DNA from: Caldifarciminota bacterium
GTDB taxonomy: Bacteria > Hydrothermota > Hydrothermia > LBFQ01 > DSFT01
Reading direction: 5' to 3'
NCBI GenBank assembly: GCA_025060695.1
Contig: JANXBH010000006.1
Span: 1 to 64,000 of the forward strand
DNA length: 64,000 nucleotides
Each line of letters begins with the position of its first letter. The stretch's first letter is position 1. Under the pieces are notes generated by a model that was not told the DNA's origin, made no database searches, and saw only the letters and a list, made by a program, of their open reading frames with translations. The position numbers were made by a program, and so were the translations under genes. Below are positions 1 through 7,708 of this stretch, piece by piece.

Positions 1-1586
1 TAGGGTTTTTCGGAAAAAGAGATGAACAAAAGCTATCAATAATAAAAGACATATTTGGCATAGATATAAAGGACGCAAAAATAAATATCATAGCATACGG
101 AGAAGATTATAGTGTTTCATATGGATTACTGGATATATACAAGCTAAAGATTGAAGATTTAGGCAATACTATAATTTATGAAAGTGAAGATGAAGATTTT
201 TTAAACTATTGTAACAGAGTAATTATGTATATTTCTTCAAAGGAAAAAAATCTGATTAGTAAAATAGAAGAATATGCAAAAAAATCTTCTGTAATTATCA
301 TAGGAGAAGCTTTGGATAATGAAGTGATAAGCAGAATAGAAAAAGAAATTTTACCTAAGTTTCCGAATTTAGAGATAAAGTTCTTTTCAGTGAAAGAAAG
401 AGATATTGATAAAATGTTATACAAGGCTTGGTTATATGATATCAGGGATGAATTGTTAGGTAAAGAGATTATTTTAGAGAAAAATAGTTTTATAGAATAT
501 ACCTATCCTAAGATAGGTTCAAATAAACTCTATAAATTTGGTTATACTTCCAAAACTATTGGAAAGCATAGTGACCTTGTTTATTCAGTTTCATTTAGTC
601 CTGATGGAAAATACTTGGCTAGTGGAAGTGGTGATAACACTATCAAAATCTGGTCTGTAGATAGTTGGAAAGAAATTATTACTCTCAAAGGACATAGTGA
701 CAATGTTTATTCAGTTTCATTTAGTCCTGATGGAAAATATTTAGCTAGTGGAAGTTATGATAAAACTGTCAAAATCTGGTTTATTGATCTATCCTCTTTT
801 GAAAAAAATTTACCAGAAATGTTAAAAGACTTAAAAGATATAGTCCTTTTATCTTCTTTAGAGAAAATAGTAGGAAAAGATATTCAAAATAAAAAAGCTA
901 TTGTATTTTTTGGAGAATTCAGCAGTGGAAAAACAACTATCATAAATAATCTCTTTGAACTTAACTTACCTGTTGACATACTACCCTCAACAGCAGTTCC
1001 TACTATTATAACTCACGGACAATCAAAAAAGGTCTATTTAATAGATTCTCTCTTTAATCTAGAAGAAGCAAATGAAGAAAAATTATCAAAAGTATCTCAT
1101 CAAGACAAAAAATATGCAAGTAAATATCTTTACAAGATTATTCTCTTAGATATGCCAGTATTAAAAGACTATATTATCATTGACACTCCTGGATTTTCAG
1201 CAGATAGTTTTGATTATGAAACAGCAATAAATATCTTAAAACTTGCAGATAAATTAGTATATGTAATAGATGCAGATACTGGTTCAATCACAAAAGAAGG
1301 TCTAGAAATATTAAAGTCTCAAAAAAATTTAGATTGCGTAGTAATTTTGAACAAGATTGATAAGAAAAAGGAAGATTTTGAAAAAATAGCACAGTATAAC
1401 AAGGAAATATTAAAAAATAACGGAATAAATGCTGAAATAGAACTTTTTAGTTCATTCGCAGATGAAAAACTAATTAGAAACTGGAAAATTTCAATCATGT
1501 CTGAACTATTGAAGAAAAGCAAAAATAGTAGGTTTGCAGAGCATTATAAAAAGATATACACTGATCATAGAGAGTTTTTCTTATAG
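1..1586 (+). CDS. WD40-repeat/dynamin-like GTPase chimera (5' end outside window)
   Basis: The frame is open from base 3 through 1586, so the gene begins before the window; the ATG at 225 is internal. The N-terminal part (1-560) has no domain I recognise, although the stretch around 285-420 (SSVIIIGE followed by helices) faintly recalls an ASKHA/Hsp70 C-terminus. Two WD40 blades follow (about 567-653 and 693-780), each with SPDGKYLASGS and KIW motifs. A GTPase domain comes next: P-loop GEFSSGKTT near 911, DTPG near 1181, NKID near 1349. This order of motifs fits the dynamin/GTPase superfamily. Two blades cannot close a propeller alone. The repeats are about 91% identical in DNA with a 126-bp period, so the duplication is recent. 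Function unknown; a membrane or stress role is only a guess. Confidence 0.8.
   Translation, partial: GFFGKRDEQKLSIIKDIFGIDIKDAKINIIAYGEDYSVSYGLLDIYKLKIEDLGNTIIYESEDEDFLNYCNRVIMYISSKEKNLISKIEEYAKKSSVIIIGEALDNEVISRIEKEILPKFPNLEIKFFSVKERDIDKMLYKAWLYDIRDELLGKEIILEKNSFIEYTYPKIGSNKLYKFGYTSKTIGKHSDLVYSVSFSPDGKYLASGSGDNTIKIWSVDSWKEIITLKGHSDNVYSVSFSPDGKYLASGSYDKTVKIWFIDLSSFEKNLPEMLKDLKDIVLLSSLEKIVGKDIQNKKAIVFFGEFSSGKTTIINNLFELNLPVDILPSTAVPTIITHGQSKKVYLIDSLFNLEEANEEKLSKVSHQDKKYASKYLYKIILLDMPVLKDYIIIDTPGFSADSFDYETAINILKLADKLVYVIDADTGSITKEGLEILKSQKNLDCVVILNKIDKKKEDFEKIAQYNKEILKNNGINAEIELFSSFADEKLIRNWKISIMSELLKKSKNSRFAEHYKKIYTDHREFFL
567..780 (+). repeat. 126-bp-period tandem duplication encoding two WD40 blades
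   Basis: The segments 567-653 and 693-780 differ at about 8 of 88 positions and are separated by exactly 42 codons from start to start. The duplication keeps the reading frame. Such near-identical WD40 blades usually expand and contract by recombination. Confidence 0.85.
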
Positions 1587-1776
1587 AATATATAACATTT
1601 TAATTTTAAAGGTAAAGGTTCTACTAATTGGAGGCTTTAGCATAGGCAACTAAACCATAGGAGATATACTATTCAAAAGGAAGGATAATCCCAAACTAAA
1701 AAAATTTCAGAACTTATGCATATTAAACTTTCTCATAAGAATTAGAAACTACATAATCCAGTAATAGTAAATAAGT

Positions 1777-2001
1777 ATGACAAAAATAGGAAAAGAGCAA
1801 ACATACTATGGAAAAACATCAGTTTTTGAAAAAGATGTGCTTGATTTTGAAGAAGTAAGCAATTTAAGAAACATAGTTTTTTCAGGAGAATTAATTTTGA
1901 TAGCCCAAAATTCAATACGAAATATAATCAATTACAAAAAAGTTAGAAAATTCAAGTCAAGCATTTCAAGACTAAAAGAAATCTTAGAGTTTAAAATTTA
2001 A
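1777..2001 (+). CDS. doubtful small ORF, 74 aa
   Basis: An ORF starting at ATG 1777 encodes a lysine- and isoleucine-rich peptide with no domain I recognise. It has no ribosome binding site and no TTTAAAATTT element just upstream, unlike most genes here. Its last codons contain the promoter element of the M1 peptidase that starts at 2004. It may be a decayed remnant or chance. Bases 1587-1776 before it hold nothing I can support. Confidence 0.25.
   Translation: MTKIGKEQTYYGKTSVFEKDVLDFEEVSNLRNIVFSGELILIAQNSIRNIINYKKVRKFKSSISRLKEILEFKI
1992..1997 (+). promoter_or_regulatory. -10 type hexamer of the M1 peptidase gene
   Basis: TAAAAT inside GTTTAAAATTT ends 6 nt before ATG 2004, the spacing seen throughout the window. 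It implies a leaderless transcript and fixes the start codon. Confidence 0.65.
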
Positions 2002-2003
2002 GC

Positions 2004-3995
2004 ATGATACTTTTTATACATTTTATACCAGAAAAAGTGTTAAACCATAACTATATCCTTTCCTATATCTGGCCTGATGTAGAGTATAAGACTTTTGATG
2101 TGATAAAATATGACTATTTTTTGTGGATAGATAGTATAAAGAATGCACAAAACCTAAGACCTATTCTAAGTGCATATAATAAAATTACATTTAAAACTAT
2201 TGAACCTACAGACAGCATATATTTACACTTTATTAGAGGAAATTACGTAGTTCCATATTGGATAGATACAGTAAAAAATAACCTTATAATAGATTCAGTT
2301 AGGCTAATTTATAACAACAATACATATAGTCCGCAATACTATACTCCAGGTGATACACTTATTATAGTAAAATTTAACTTTCAAATTCCACAAGGACAAA
2401 AATTTAGAGTTGATATATACTATCGTGGAACAGTAAATAGAACAGGTTCATCCTTTGGAGGAGGCTTAGACTTAAAGCAAAATAATATAATATATGCGGA
2501 TAATGAGCCTTTTGGACTTAGAAGGTGGCTTCCAAGTTTTGATTTACCCTACGAAAAGGTGGATACCGTGGAAGCAAGAATAAAAGTTAAACTTGGTTGG
2601 AAAACAGTTGCAAATGGAATTCGTATTGACAGTACAATTGAAAATAACTGGATAACTTACTATTATAAAACCAAATATCCAATAGCACCATATTTGATTG
2701 TTTTTGCTTCTTCAAAGGACTTTAATATTATTACTCAAAATTGGAATTACAATAATATAACTATGCCTATTTATCATTATGTTAAAATTGGAAATAATGC
2801 ACCATCTTTATATTTACCGAATATGCTAACGATATTTTCTAATAGATTTGACATAGTCTATCCATTTTATGAAGAAAAGTATGGAGAGGTTGAAATATTT
2901 GAAGGTTTCTTTGGAGGTGCTATGGAAGACCAGACTAACACATTTACAAAAGTTACAAATAATGAAGTTTTGAGTGCACACGAGCTTGCACACCATTGGT
3001 GGGGTAATATGGTTACTTGTGCAACATTTAAGGATATATTTATAAATGAAGGTTTAACTACTTATTCTGAAGCGGTTTACGATGAAATAGCATTAGGTTA
3101 TGGAGATTTTGGAAATTGTAGAGGTTATATGGGGCAAATTAAATGCGATATAAATAGATACTTTCAATATGGAGATCCAAATAAACCAATATACAATCCG
3201 GGCCCAAGACTATCAGATGTATTCGATGGAGCAATAACTTATAGTAAAGCATCAGCCGTCATGCATAGTTTAAGATTACTTTTTAGATATATCTATAATG
3301 ATAGTGCTATCGGCGACCAAAAATTTTTTCAAGCTTTTAAATACTTTGGAAATAAGAGAAAATTTTCATATGCAAGAGTTAAAGATTTTGAAGACGATAT
3401 AAAAGAATTTTTAGATTTAGAAAACAAGGATAGTACTATTGGTTATTTCTTTAAACAATGGATATTTAATCCCGGACATCCAAAATTTAAATTCATCTTA
3501 TCAAGAAACTTCAATGGCTCAAATTATGACCTCATTATAAATCTTACCCAAAACCAACCTTCAAACTGGTCAAAATTTAAAATTCCAAGATACCCAATAA
3601 GAATAGTGTTTTCAGATAATACTCAAATTGATACTATAATACATATAGATTCATTACAAGCTCAGACATATAGCTTTAATTTTACAAAACAACCGATAAA
3701 TCTCGTTCCTGACCCAAACAATAATTATATTGATGAATTTACAGTCTCAGAAATAGACGAAATTAGCGAAGAATATCTTTATATAAAATTTATTGGCAAA
3801 AGGCTTATTTTAAATATCCCGAGGTCCGATAATTATAGTATAAGAATTTATAGAGTAGATGGTGGTATAACATATGAAAATTCTGGATTTTTCAACAAAG
3901 GAAAGTATGAAATGAATCTAAATCTTAAATCAGGTATATATATTGTAAAAATTAGTGGGGCATTAAGCTATAAGACAAAAATTGCTATTAAGTAA
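2004..3995 (+). CDS. M1-family metallopeptidase with C-terminal sorting-type domain
   Basis: This is a 663-residue zinc aminopeptidase-like protein. It has the exopeptidase motif GAMED near residue 305, the zinc motif HELAHHWWG near 326 (HExxH) and the third ligand Glu in NEGL near 349. The last 70 or so residues form a beta-rich domain (YIKFIGKRLIL, then SIRIYRVDGG, ending SGIYIVKIS) like the type-A sorting tails of FCB bacteria, so export to the surface is likely. The N-terminus is MILFIHFIPEK, a short uncharged hydrophobic stretch rather than a normal signal peptide. The start is fixed by the promoter hexamer at 1992-1997. The 3' end overlaps the convergent cdsA by 8 bp. Confidence 0.9.
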   Translation: MILFIHFIPEKVLNHNYILSYIWPDVEYKTFDVIKYDYFLWIDSIKNAQNLRPILSAYNKITFKTIEPTDSIYLHFIRGNYVVPYWIDTVKNNLIIDSVRLIYNNNTYSPQYYTPGDTLIIVKFNFQIPQGQKFRVDIYYRGTVNRTGSSFGGGLDLKQNNIIYADNEPFGLRRWLPSFDLPYEKVDTVEARIKVKLGWKTVANGIRIDSTIENNWITYYYKTKYPIAPYLIVFASSKDFNIITQNWNYNNITMPIYHYVKIGNNAPSLYLPNMLTIFSNRFDIVYPFYEEKYGEVEIFEGFFGGAMEDQTNTFTKVTNNEVLSAHELAHHWWGNMVTCATFKDIFINEGLTTYSEAVYDEIALGYGDFGNCRGYMGQIKCDINRYFQYGDPNKPIYNPGPRLSDVFDGAITYSKASAVMHSLRLLFRYIYNDSAIGDQKFFQAFKYFGNKRKFSYARVKDFEDDIKEFLDLENKDSTIGYFFKQWIFNPGHPKFKFILSRNFNGSNYDLIINLTQNQPSNWSKFKIPRYPIRIVFSDNTQIDTIIHIDSLQAQTYSFNFTKQPINLVPDPNNNYIDEFTVSEIDEISEEYLYIKFIGKRLILNIPRSDNYSIRIYRVDGGITYENSGFFNKGKYEMNLNLKSGIYIVKISGALSYKTKIAIK

Positions 3996-4788
3996 AAACA
4001 GAGATTAAAATAAAGTAAACAGGTATATTTACTATTAGGCTATCTACTCTATCTAAAACACCACCATGACCTAAAAGGAAAATACCAGAATCTTTTACTT
4101 TTGCTTCCCTTTTAATTACAGATTCTATTAAATCACCAAGTGTCCCAGTAATGGATAAAATAGCAGAAAAAATGGCATATTTTATTAATGGAAACTTATA
4201 GACATGTGCATAGGCTATTCCAAAAATTATGCAAAATACTAAACCTCCAATAAAGCCCTCCCATGTTTTATTTGGACTAATAATAGGAGCAAGCTTCTTT
4301 CTTCCAAAGAACCTACCAATGAAAAATGCAAAAATGTCATTTATCCAAGTAATGAATACCACAAAGAGAACATATTCTAAACCCATATTTCTTAGGTTTA
4401 CCAAAAGTGCAGATGGAATTGAAAGATATAAAAATCCATAAATAGATATTGCACCATCTTCCATACCCCTTCCAGAATTATAATAAATTGGAATAGAGAG
4501 CAAAAAGAGTAAAAATAGAACAAGAAAAACTACCAATGTTGTTTCTATAAAGTTCAAATTGGATGCAAAGTAAGTTAAGATAATTGATGCAACTATAGTT
4601 TGGAATTTAAATGGTCTAAAACCCATATTTTTTACTAAATTAAAATATTCAACTAAACCTAAAGTGGCAACTACTATAACTAATAGTTTAAATGGTATTC
4701 CACCAAGTATTAAAAAAAATAAAAAACCAACTACTCCTACAAAACCTGAGATTACTCTTAAGAATAGGTTTTTTTGAAAAGTTTCCAA
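3988..4788 (-). CDS. cdsA: phosphatidate cytidylyltransferase
   Basis: This integral membrane enzyme makes CDP-diacylglycerol from phosphatidate and CTP, the branch point of phospholipid synthesis. The 266-residue product has several membrane helices. It carries the family signature near its C-terminus: SVIKREAKVKDSG, then LLGHGGVLDRVDS with the expected HGGxxDRxD. The predicted start is TTG 4788, inside the end of the upstream oxidoreductase gene (31-bp overlap). It is therefore the last gene of the tRNA-Leu-ndk-oxidoreductase-cdsA unit and is probably translationally coupled. Confidence 0.93.
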   Translation of the reverse strand: METFQKNLFLRVISGFVGVVGFLFFLILGGIPFKLLVIVVATLGLVEYFNLVKNMGFRPFKFQTIVASIILTYFASNLNFIETTLVVFLVLFLLFLLSIPIYYNSGRGMEDGAISIYGFLYLSIPSALLVNLRNMGLEYVLFVVFITWINDIFAFFIGRFFGRKKLAPIISPNKTWEGFIGGLVFCIIFGIAYAHVYKFPLIKYAIFSAILSITGTLGDLIESVIKREAKVKDSGIFLLGHGGVLDRVDSLIVNIPVYFILISVFT

Positions 4789-5579
4789 GTTTCTCTCCAG
4801 TCCTTAGTTGAAAGTCCATATCTTTTTGCAAGTTCATAAAATTCCCTTGCAGAGGATGTTATAAAAAATGGTATATTTTTACTATGAGCAGAAATCCTTG
4901 CATATTCAATATCTTTTGCCATTAATTCAGTAGTAAAAGATAGTTCTACTTCTTTATCATAATATTTTCCATATCTTACTGCCATATCTATAATTGGTCT
5001 ATCTCCTTGAATTTCATAAATTTCATTTTCAATAGAAAACTCCTTTATGAATGTATTAAATTCCAAAGATAAGACATAAAAAACACCATGTATAAAATTC
5101 GATGCAAGTTTTATGGCACTTGCTTTTACACTGTCGTTTACAAAATAAACTTTGCCAATATACTCTAAAAAATTCAAATTATATCTTTGATAAAAGTCTT
5201 CACTTTCACCGAAGACTATTCTTGCCCTTGCAGTTTCTATATCCTTCGGTCCACCGAAAATTGGACTAGAGACATAGCTTTTGTATTTTTCCTTTATTTC
5301 CTCTACAAAAACTGGATGAAGAGTTGAAAAATCAATTATTATCTTTTGGTCCGGTATGGATTTTATAATATCACTTACCGCTTTAGTATCCGATAAAACA
5401 ATAAGAATAATATCAGTATTTTTTACAAAGTCGTCTATGTTATAAAACAAGTTTGCTTTCTCTCTAAATTCTTCCAGTTTTTCTTTACTTCTATTGTATA
5501 AATTCAATTTTAGTCCTTTACTTATTAGATTTAATGATATAGCTCTTCCCATTCTTCCAAGACCAATAAGTCCAAGCAT
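4758..5579 (-). CDS. NAD(P)-binding beta-hydroxyacid dehydrogenase-like protein
   Basis: The N-terminus MLGLIGLGRMGRAISLNL is the Rossmann GxGxMG fingerprint of the 6-phosphogluconate/3-hydroxyisobutyrate dehydrogenase family. A conserved SSPIFGGP follows near residue 100 (family G-G-P substrate motif), and SVKASAIKLASNF holds the expected catalytic-type lysine (KxxxN). At 273 residues it is slightly short. The substrate cannot be told from sequence; glyoxylate or succinic-semialdehyde reductase-like activity is possible. It starts 2 nt after the ndk stop codon. Confidence 0.8.
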   Translation of the reverse strand: MLGLIGLGRMGRAISLNLISKGLKLNLYNRSKEKLEEFREKANLFYNIDDFVKNTDIILIVLSDTKAVSDIIKSIPDQKIIIDFSTLHPVFVEEIKEKYKSYVSSPIFGGPKDIETARARIVFGESEDFYQRYNLNFLEYIGKVYFVNDSVKASAIKLASNFIHGVFYVLSLEFNTFIKEFSIENEIYEIQGDRPIIDMAVRYGKYYDKEVELSFTTELMAKDIEYARISAHSKNIPFFITSSAREFYELAKRYGLSTKDWRETWKLFKKTYS

Positions 5580-5581
5580 AT

Positions 5582-5980
5582 TTAATCTTCAAAGAAAAAC
5601 TTCAATTCCCTAATAGCATTTTCTATTGTATCTGAAGCATGAACCACATTCTTTGTAATACTTTCTCCAAATAAATTTCTAATAGTTCCTTCCCTTGCTT
5701 TTTTAGGTTCGGTTTCCCCTATAAAATCTCTAATTTTTTTAACGATATCCTCTCCTTCTATTCTAATGCCTACTACACTATCACTTGTTATAAAATCTAT
5801 TAGTTCGCTAAAAAATGGTTTTTCTTTGTGAACTTCATAAAATTTTTCAGCCTCTTCCCTTGAAAATCTTTTCATTTTAATACCTGTAATTTCAAATCCA
5901 TTTTCTTCTAATATACTAATAATTTTTCCTATAATTCTTTTTTTTACTGCGTCTGGTTTTATCATTAAAAGGGTTTTCAT
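5582..5980 (-). CDS. ndk: nucleoside diphosphate kinase
   Basis: The enzyme transfers the gamma phosphate from ATP to NDPs. The 132-residue product has LLMIKPDAVKKR at the N-terminus and the phosphohistidine motif NVVHASDTIENA near residue 112. Its ATG (5980-5978) begins only 2 nt after the discriminator base of tRNA-Leu on the same strand, and no ribosome binding site is possible there. The mRNA is therefore probably made by tRNA 3' processing and is essentially leaderless. Two downstream genes follow closely. Confidence 0.96.
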   Translation of the reverse strand: MKTLLMIKPDAVKKRIIGKIISILEENGFEITGIKMKRFSREEAEKFYEVHKEKPFFSELIDFITSDSVVGIRIEGEDIVKKIRDFIGETEPKKAREGTIRNLFGESITKNVVHASDTIENAIRELKFFFED

Positions 5981-5982
5981 AG

Positions 5983-6066
5983 TGCGGGAGGAGGGAGTTG
6001 AACCCTCACGCCCTTTCGGGCACTAGACCCTCAATCTAGCGCGTCTGCCAATTCCGCCACTCCCGC
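5983..6066 (-). tRNA. tRNA-Leu (anticodon GAG)
   Basis: Read on the minus strand the acceptor stem GCGGGAG pairs with CTCCCGC. The anticodon stem CTAGA/TCTAG encloses loop TTGAGGG, giving anticodon GAG. A long variable arm (TGCCCGAAAGGGC) marks a class II tRNA, and the T arm is GAGGG-TTCAACT-CCCTC. The discriminator is A at 5983. CCA is not encoded; the next bases are CT and then the ndk ATG. Confidence 0.95.
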
Positions 6067-6068
6067 AT

Positions 6069-6086
6069 ACTTTAAAATTTTAAAGT
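6069..6086. promoter_or_regulatory. 18-bp palindromic bidirectional promoter (tRNA-Leu operon / broken secreted gene)
   Basis: ACTTTAAAATTTTAAAGT is a perfect palindrome. It presents TAAAAT on the plus strand (6073-6078) and on the minus strand (6082-6077), so the two -10 hexamers overlap. On the minus strand the hexamer lies 10 nt before the tRNA-Leu 5' end at 6066. On the plus strand the gene it should serve has lost its start region. Confidence 0.65.
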
Positions 6087-6097
6087 AAAAGTTTTAA

Positions 6098-6961
6098 CTA
6101 ATTGTAAATGGTTCATTTGAAAATGGTATGACAGGTTGGAGCTTATCTACTTATCCAAATTGTCCTATATACTACACATTTGCAGAACCAAGAAAAGCTT
6201 CAGATATATCACCAACAATAAACTCCACTCATGGAAACTATTTTTTACATATTTCTACGCTTTATCAGGACATAGACGGTCCTTGCACTACTTCAAACGT
6301 TGATACAAATGGTTATCTTGAATATGACTATGCAGTTGTATCTCAAACATTTAATGCAAACAATTGCAACATGGGTATTGTTATTAAATTTGACTTTCAC
6401 TATCTTACCGCTGAGTGGTCTAATTATGACGACCTTTTTAGACTTTCAGTTAATAATACTGAGTTAGTTAAGTATTCCAATCCAAGGGTTATTACATCAC
6501 CTTGGCCAGATTACTACCAGGTTGATAATATTAATACTACAGTATATGGTTCATCTGTCCCAACTCAATACTATGAATATGGTAAAGCTATAGTAGGATG
6601 GCAAACTATCCAAGTTTCATATCCATCAGGAGGAACCTATACACTTCGCTTTGAAAACTGGGATTAGGGTAACCAGATAGTTGCGAATGGTGTTTTAATA
6701 GATAATGTAGTAATAAATTGTCTTACTCCTGTTAGTATTCCTGAAAAGCCAATAGCTGTATTTTCAAAGGGTTATATTTATGTAAACTATGTGCCTGCTG
6801 GAAGTTATGTTGAAATATATAGAAATGATGGAGTATTGGTAAATAGCATATATTTTGCTGTTGAAGGTAATTATAGAGCCGAGATATTGAAGTCTGGTTT
6901 ATATGTAGTGAAAGTTAGGAATAGTAAAGATGTTTGGACATATAAGGGGGTAGTAAGATGA
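6098..6961 (+). pseudogene. broken secreted protein with C-terminal sorting-type domain
   Basis: One continuous frame runs from 6098 to the TGA at 6959, interrupted by a single in-frame TAG at 6665-6667 after FENWD. Before the stop, LIVNGSFENGMTGWS (from 6098) matches the N-terminus of galactose-binding-like or jelly-roll domains (the GxFE...GW pattern). After it, NGVLIDNVVINC completes that domain, and a sorting-type tail follows (IAVFSKGYIYV ... SGLYVVKVRN). No leader peptide or usable start codon lies in frame near the promoter: a TAA sits at 6095, and the ATG at 6128 would remove the start of the domain. The 5' end therefore looks damaged as well. The remaining frame is intact, so decay is recent, or TAG is an assembly error. 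Confidence 0.7.
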
Positions 6962-7242
6962 TAGTGGTTATTTTATCTCATGTTTTAGGTTATGGTGTGT
7001 ATGATGTGAGTTTTGGAGAAATGTGTAATATTAATCCAACAATAGCAAGGAGTATAATAAAGGATGTTATAAGAAATACGAATGTAGATGACTTTGCATA
7101 TATTGGAGATAGAAGTTTTAGGATGATAATACATGTTTTGGCTAAGAAATATGGCGAGGTGAGAGAGGAAGATATAAAGGGAGCATTAAGTAGGTATTGC
7201 GATGATTATAGTATAAAACTTATAGAAGGTATAAATAGGTAA
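6958..7242 (+). CDS. hypothetical protein, 94 aa
   Basis: I do not recognise this protein. The ATG at 6958 overlaps the TGA of the broken gene upstream (ATGA), an arrangement typical of translational coupling. The N-terminus MIVVILSHVLGYG is hydrophobic and uncharged, like other exported proteins here. The rest is an acidic/basic alpha-helical segment (IARSIIKDVIRN, FRMIIHVLAKKYGEV, two cysteines). If coupling matters, the upstream nonsense codon may reduce its expression. Confidence 0.6.
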   Translation: MIVVILSHVLGYGVYDVSFGEMCNINPTIARSIIKDVIRNTNVDDFAYIGDRSFRMIIHVLAKKYGEVREEDIKGALSRYCDDYSIKLIEGINR

Positions 7243-7279
7243 GATAGAGAAACTACACGCTTTAAAATTATAACTGTAC

Positions 7280-7708
7280 TTGCTCTATTTAGTTGATGGT
7301 TATAATGTTCTATATTCTACGAGTTTCAAAAATTGGATAGATAAATTTGGACTACAAAGTGCAAGGAGTCATCTTATAAATTTTATTAGAAGTCTTGAAA
7401 GAAATGTTATAATTGTATTTGATGGTAAGGAAAACTATCCAAATTCAGAATTTCCAAATGTAGTCTTTACTAAAGGTGAAAGTGCTGACAAGTATATAAA
7501 GAATTTTATAAAAAGCTACAAAGACAAAGATAAACTTGTAGTAGTTTCAAACGACAAGTCAATAATTTCTTTTGCAAGAACTCATAAAGTTAAAACTTTG
7601 AGTGTAGAAAAATTTTTAAATAAAAGTAGAAATGCTAAAGAAGAAGTGAATAAAGTAAACCTTGATGAAATTACAGCTATAGTTAAAAAGGAATGGGGGT
7701 TATTTTGA
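7280..7708 (+). CDS. NYN/PIN-like ribonuclease domain protein (YacP type)
   Basis: The 142-residue protein starts at TTG 7280 with LYLVDGYNVLYS, the (V/I)DGYN motif of the YacP/NYN family. VIIVFDGKE follows near residue 45, then GESADKYIKNF with conserved acidic residues, and VVVSNDKSII near 95. Family members are metal-dependent RNases of mRNA decay; Bacillus Rae1 (YacP) acts on ribosome-bound mRNA. A TTTAAAATT element lies upstream, with its hexamer at 7263-7268 ending 11 nt before the start. The 3' end overlaps convergent rocD by 9 bp. Confidence 0.82.
   Translation: MLYLVDGYNVLYSTSFKNWIDKFGLQSARSHLINFIRSLERNVIIVFDGKENYPNSEFPNVVFTKGESADKYIKNFIKSYKDKDKLVVVSNDKSIISFARTHKVKTLSVEKFLNKSRNAKEEVNKVNLDEITAIVKKEWGLF

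Noticed and set aside
6665-6667. TAG recoding (selenocysteine-like, pyrrolysine or suppressed stop)
   Set aside because: TAG is used as a normal stop by several intact genes here, and no downstream structure or special tRNA is seen; a nonsense mutation is simpler.
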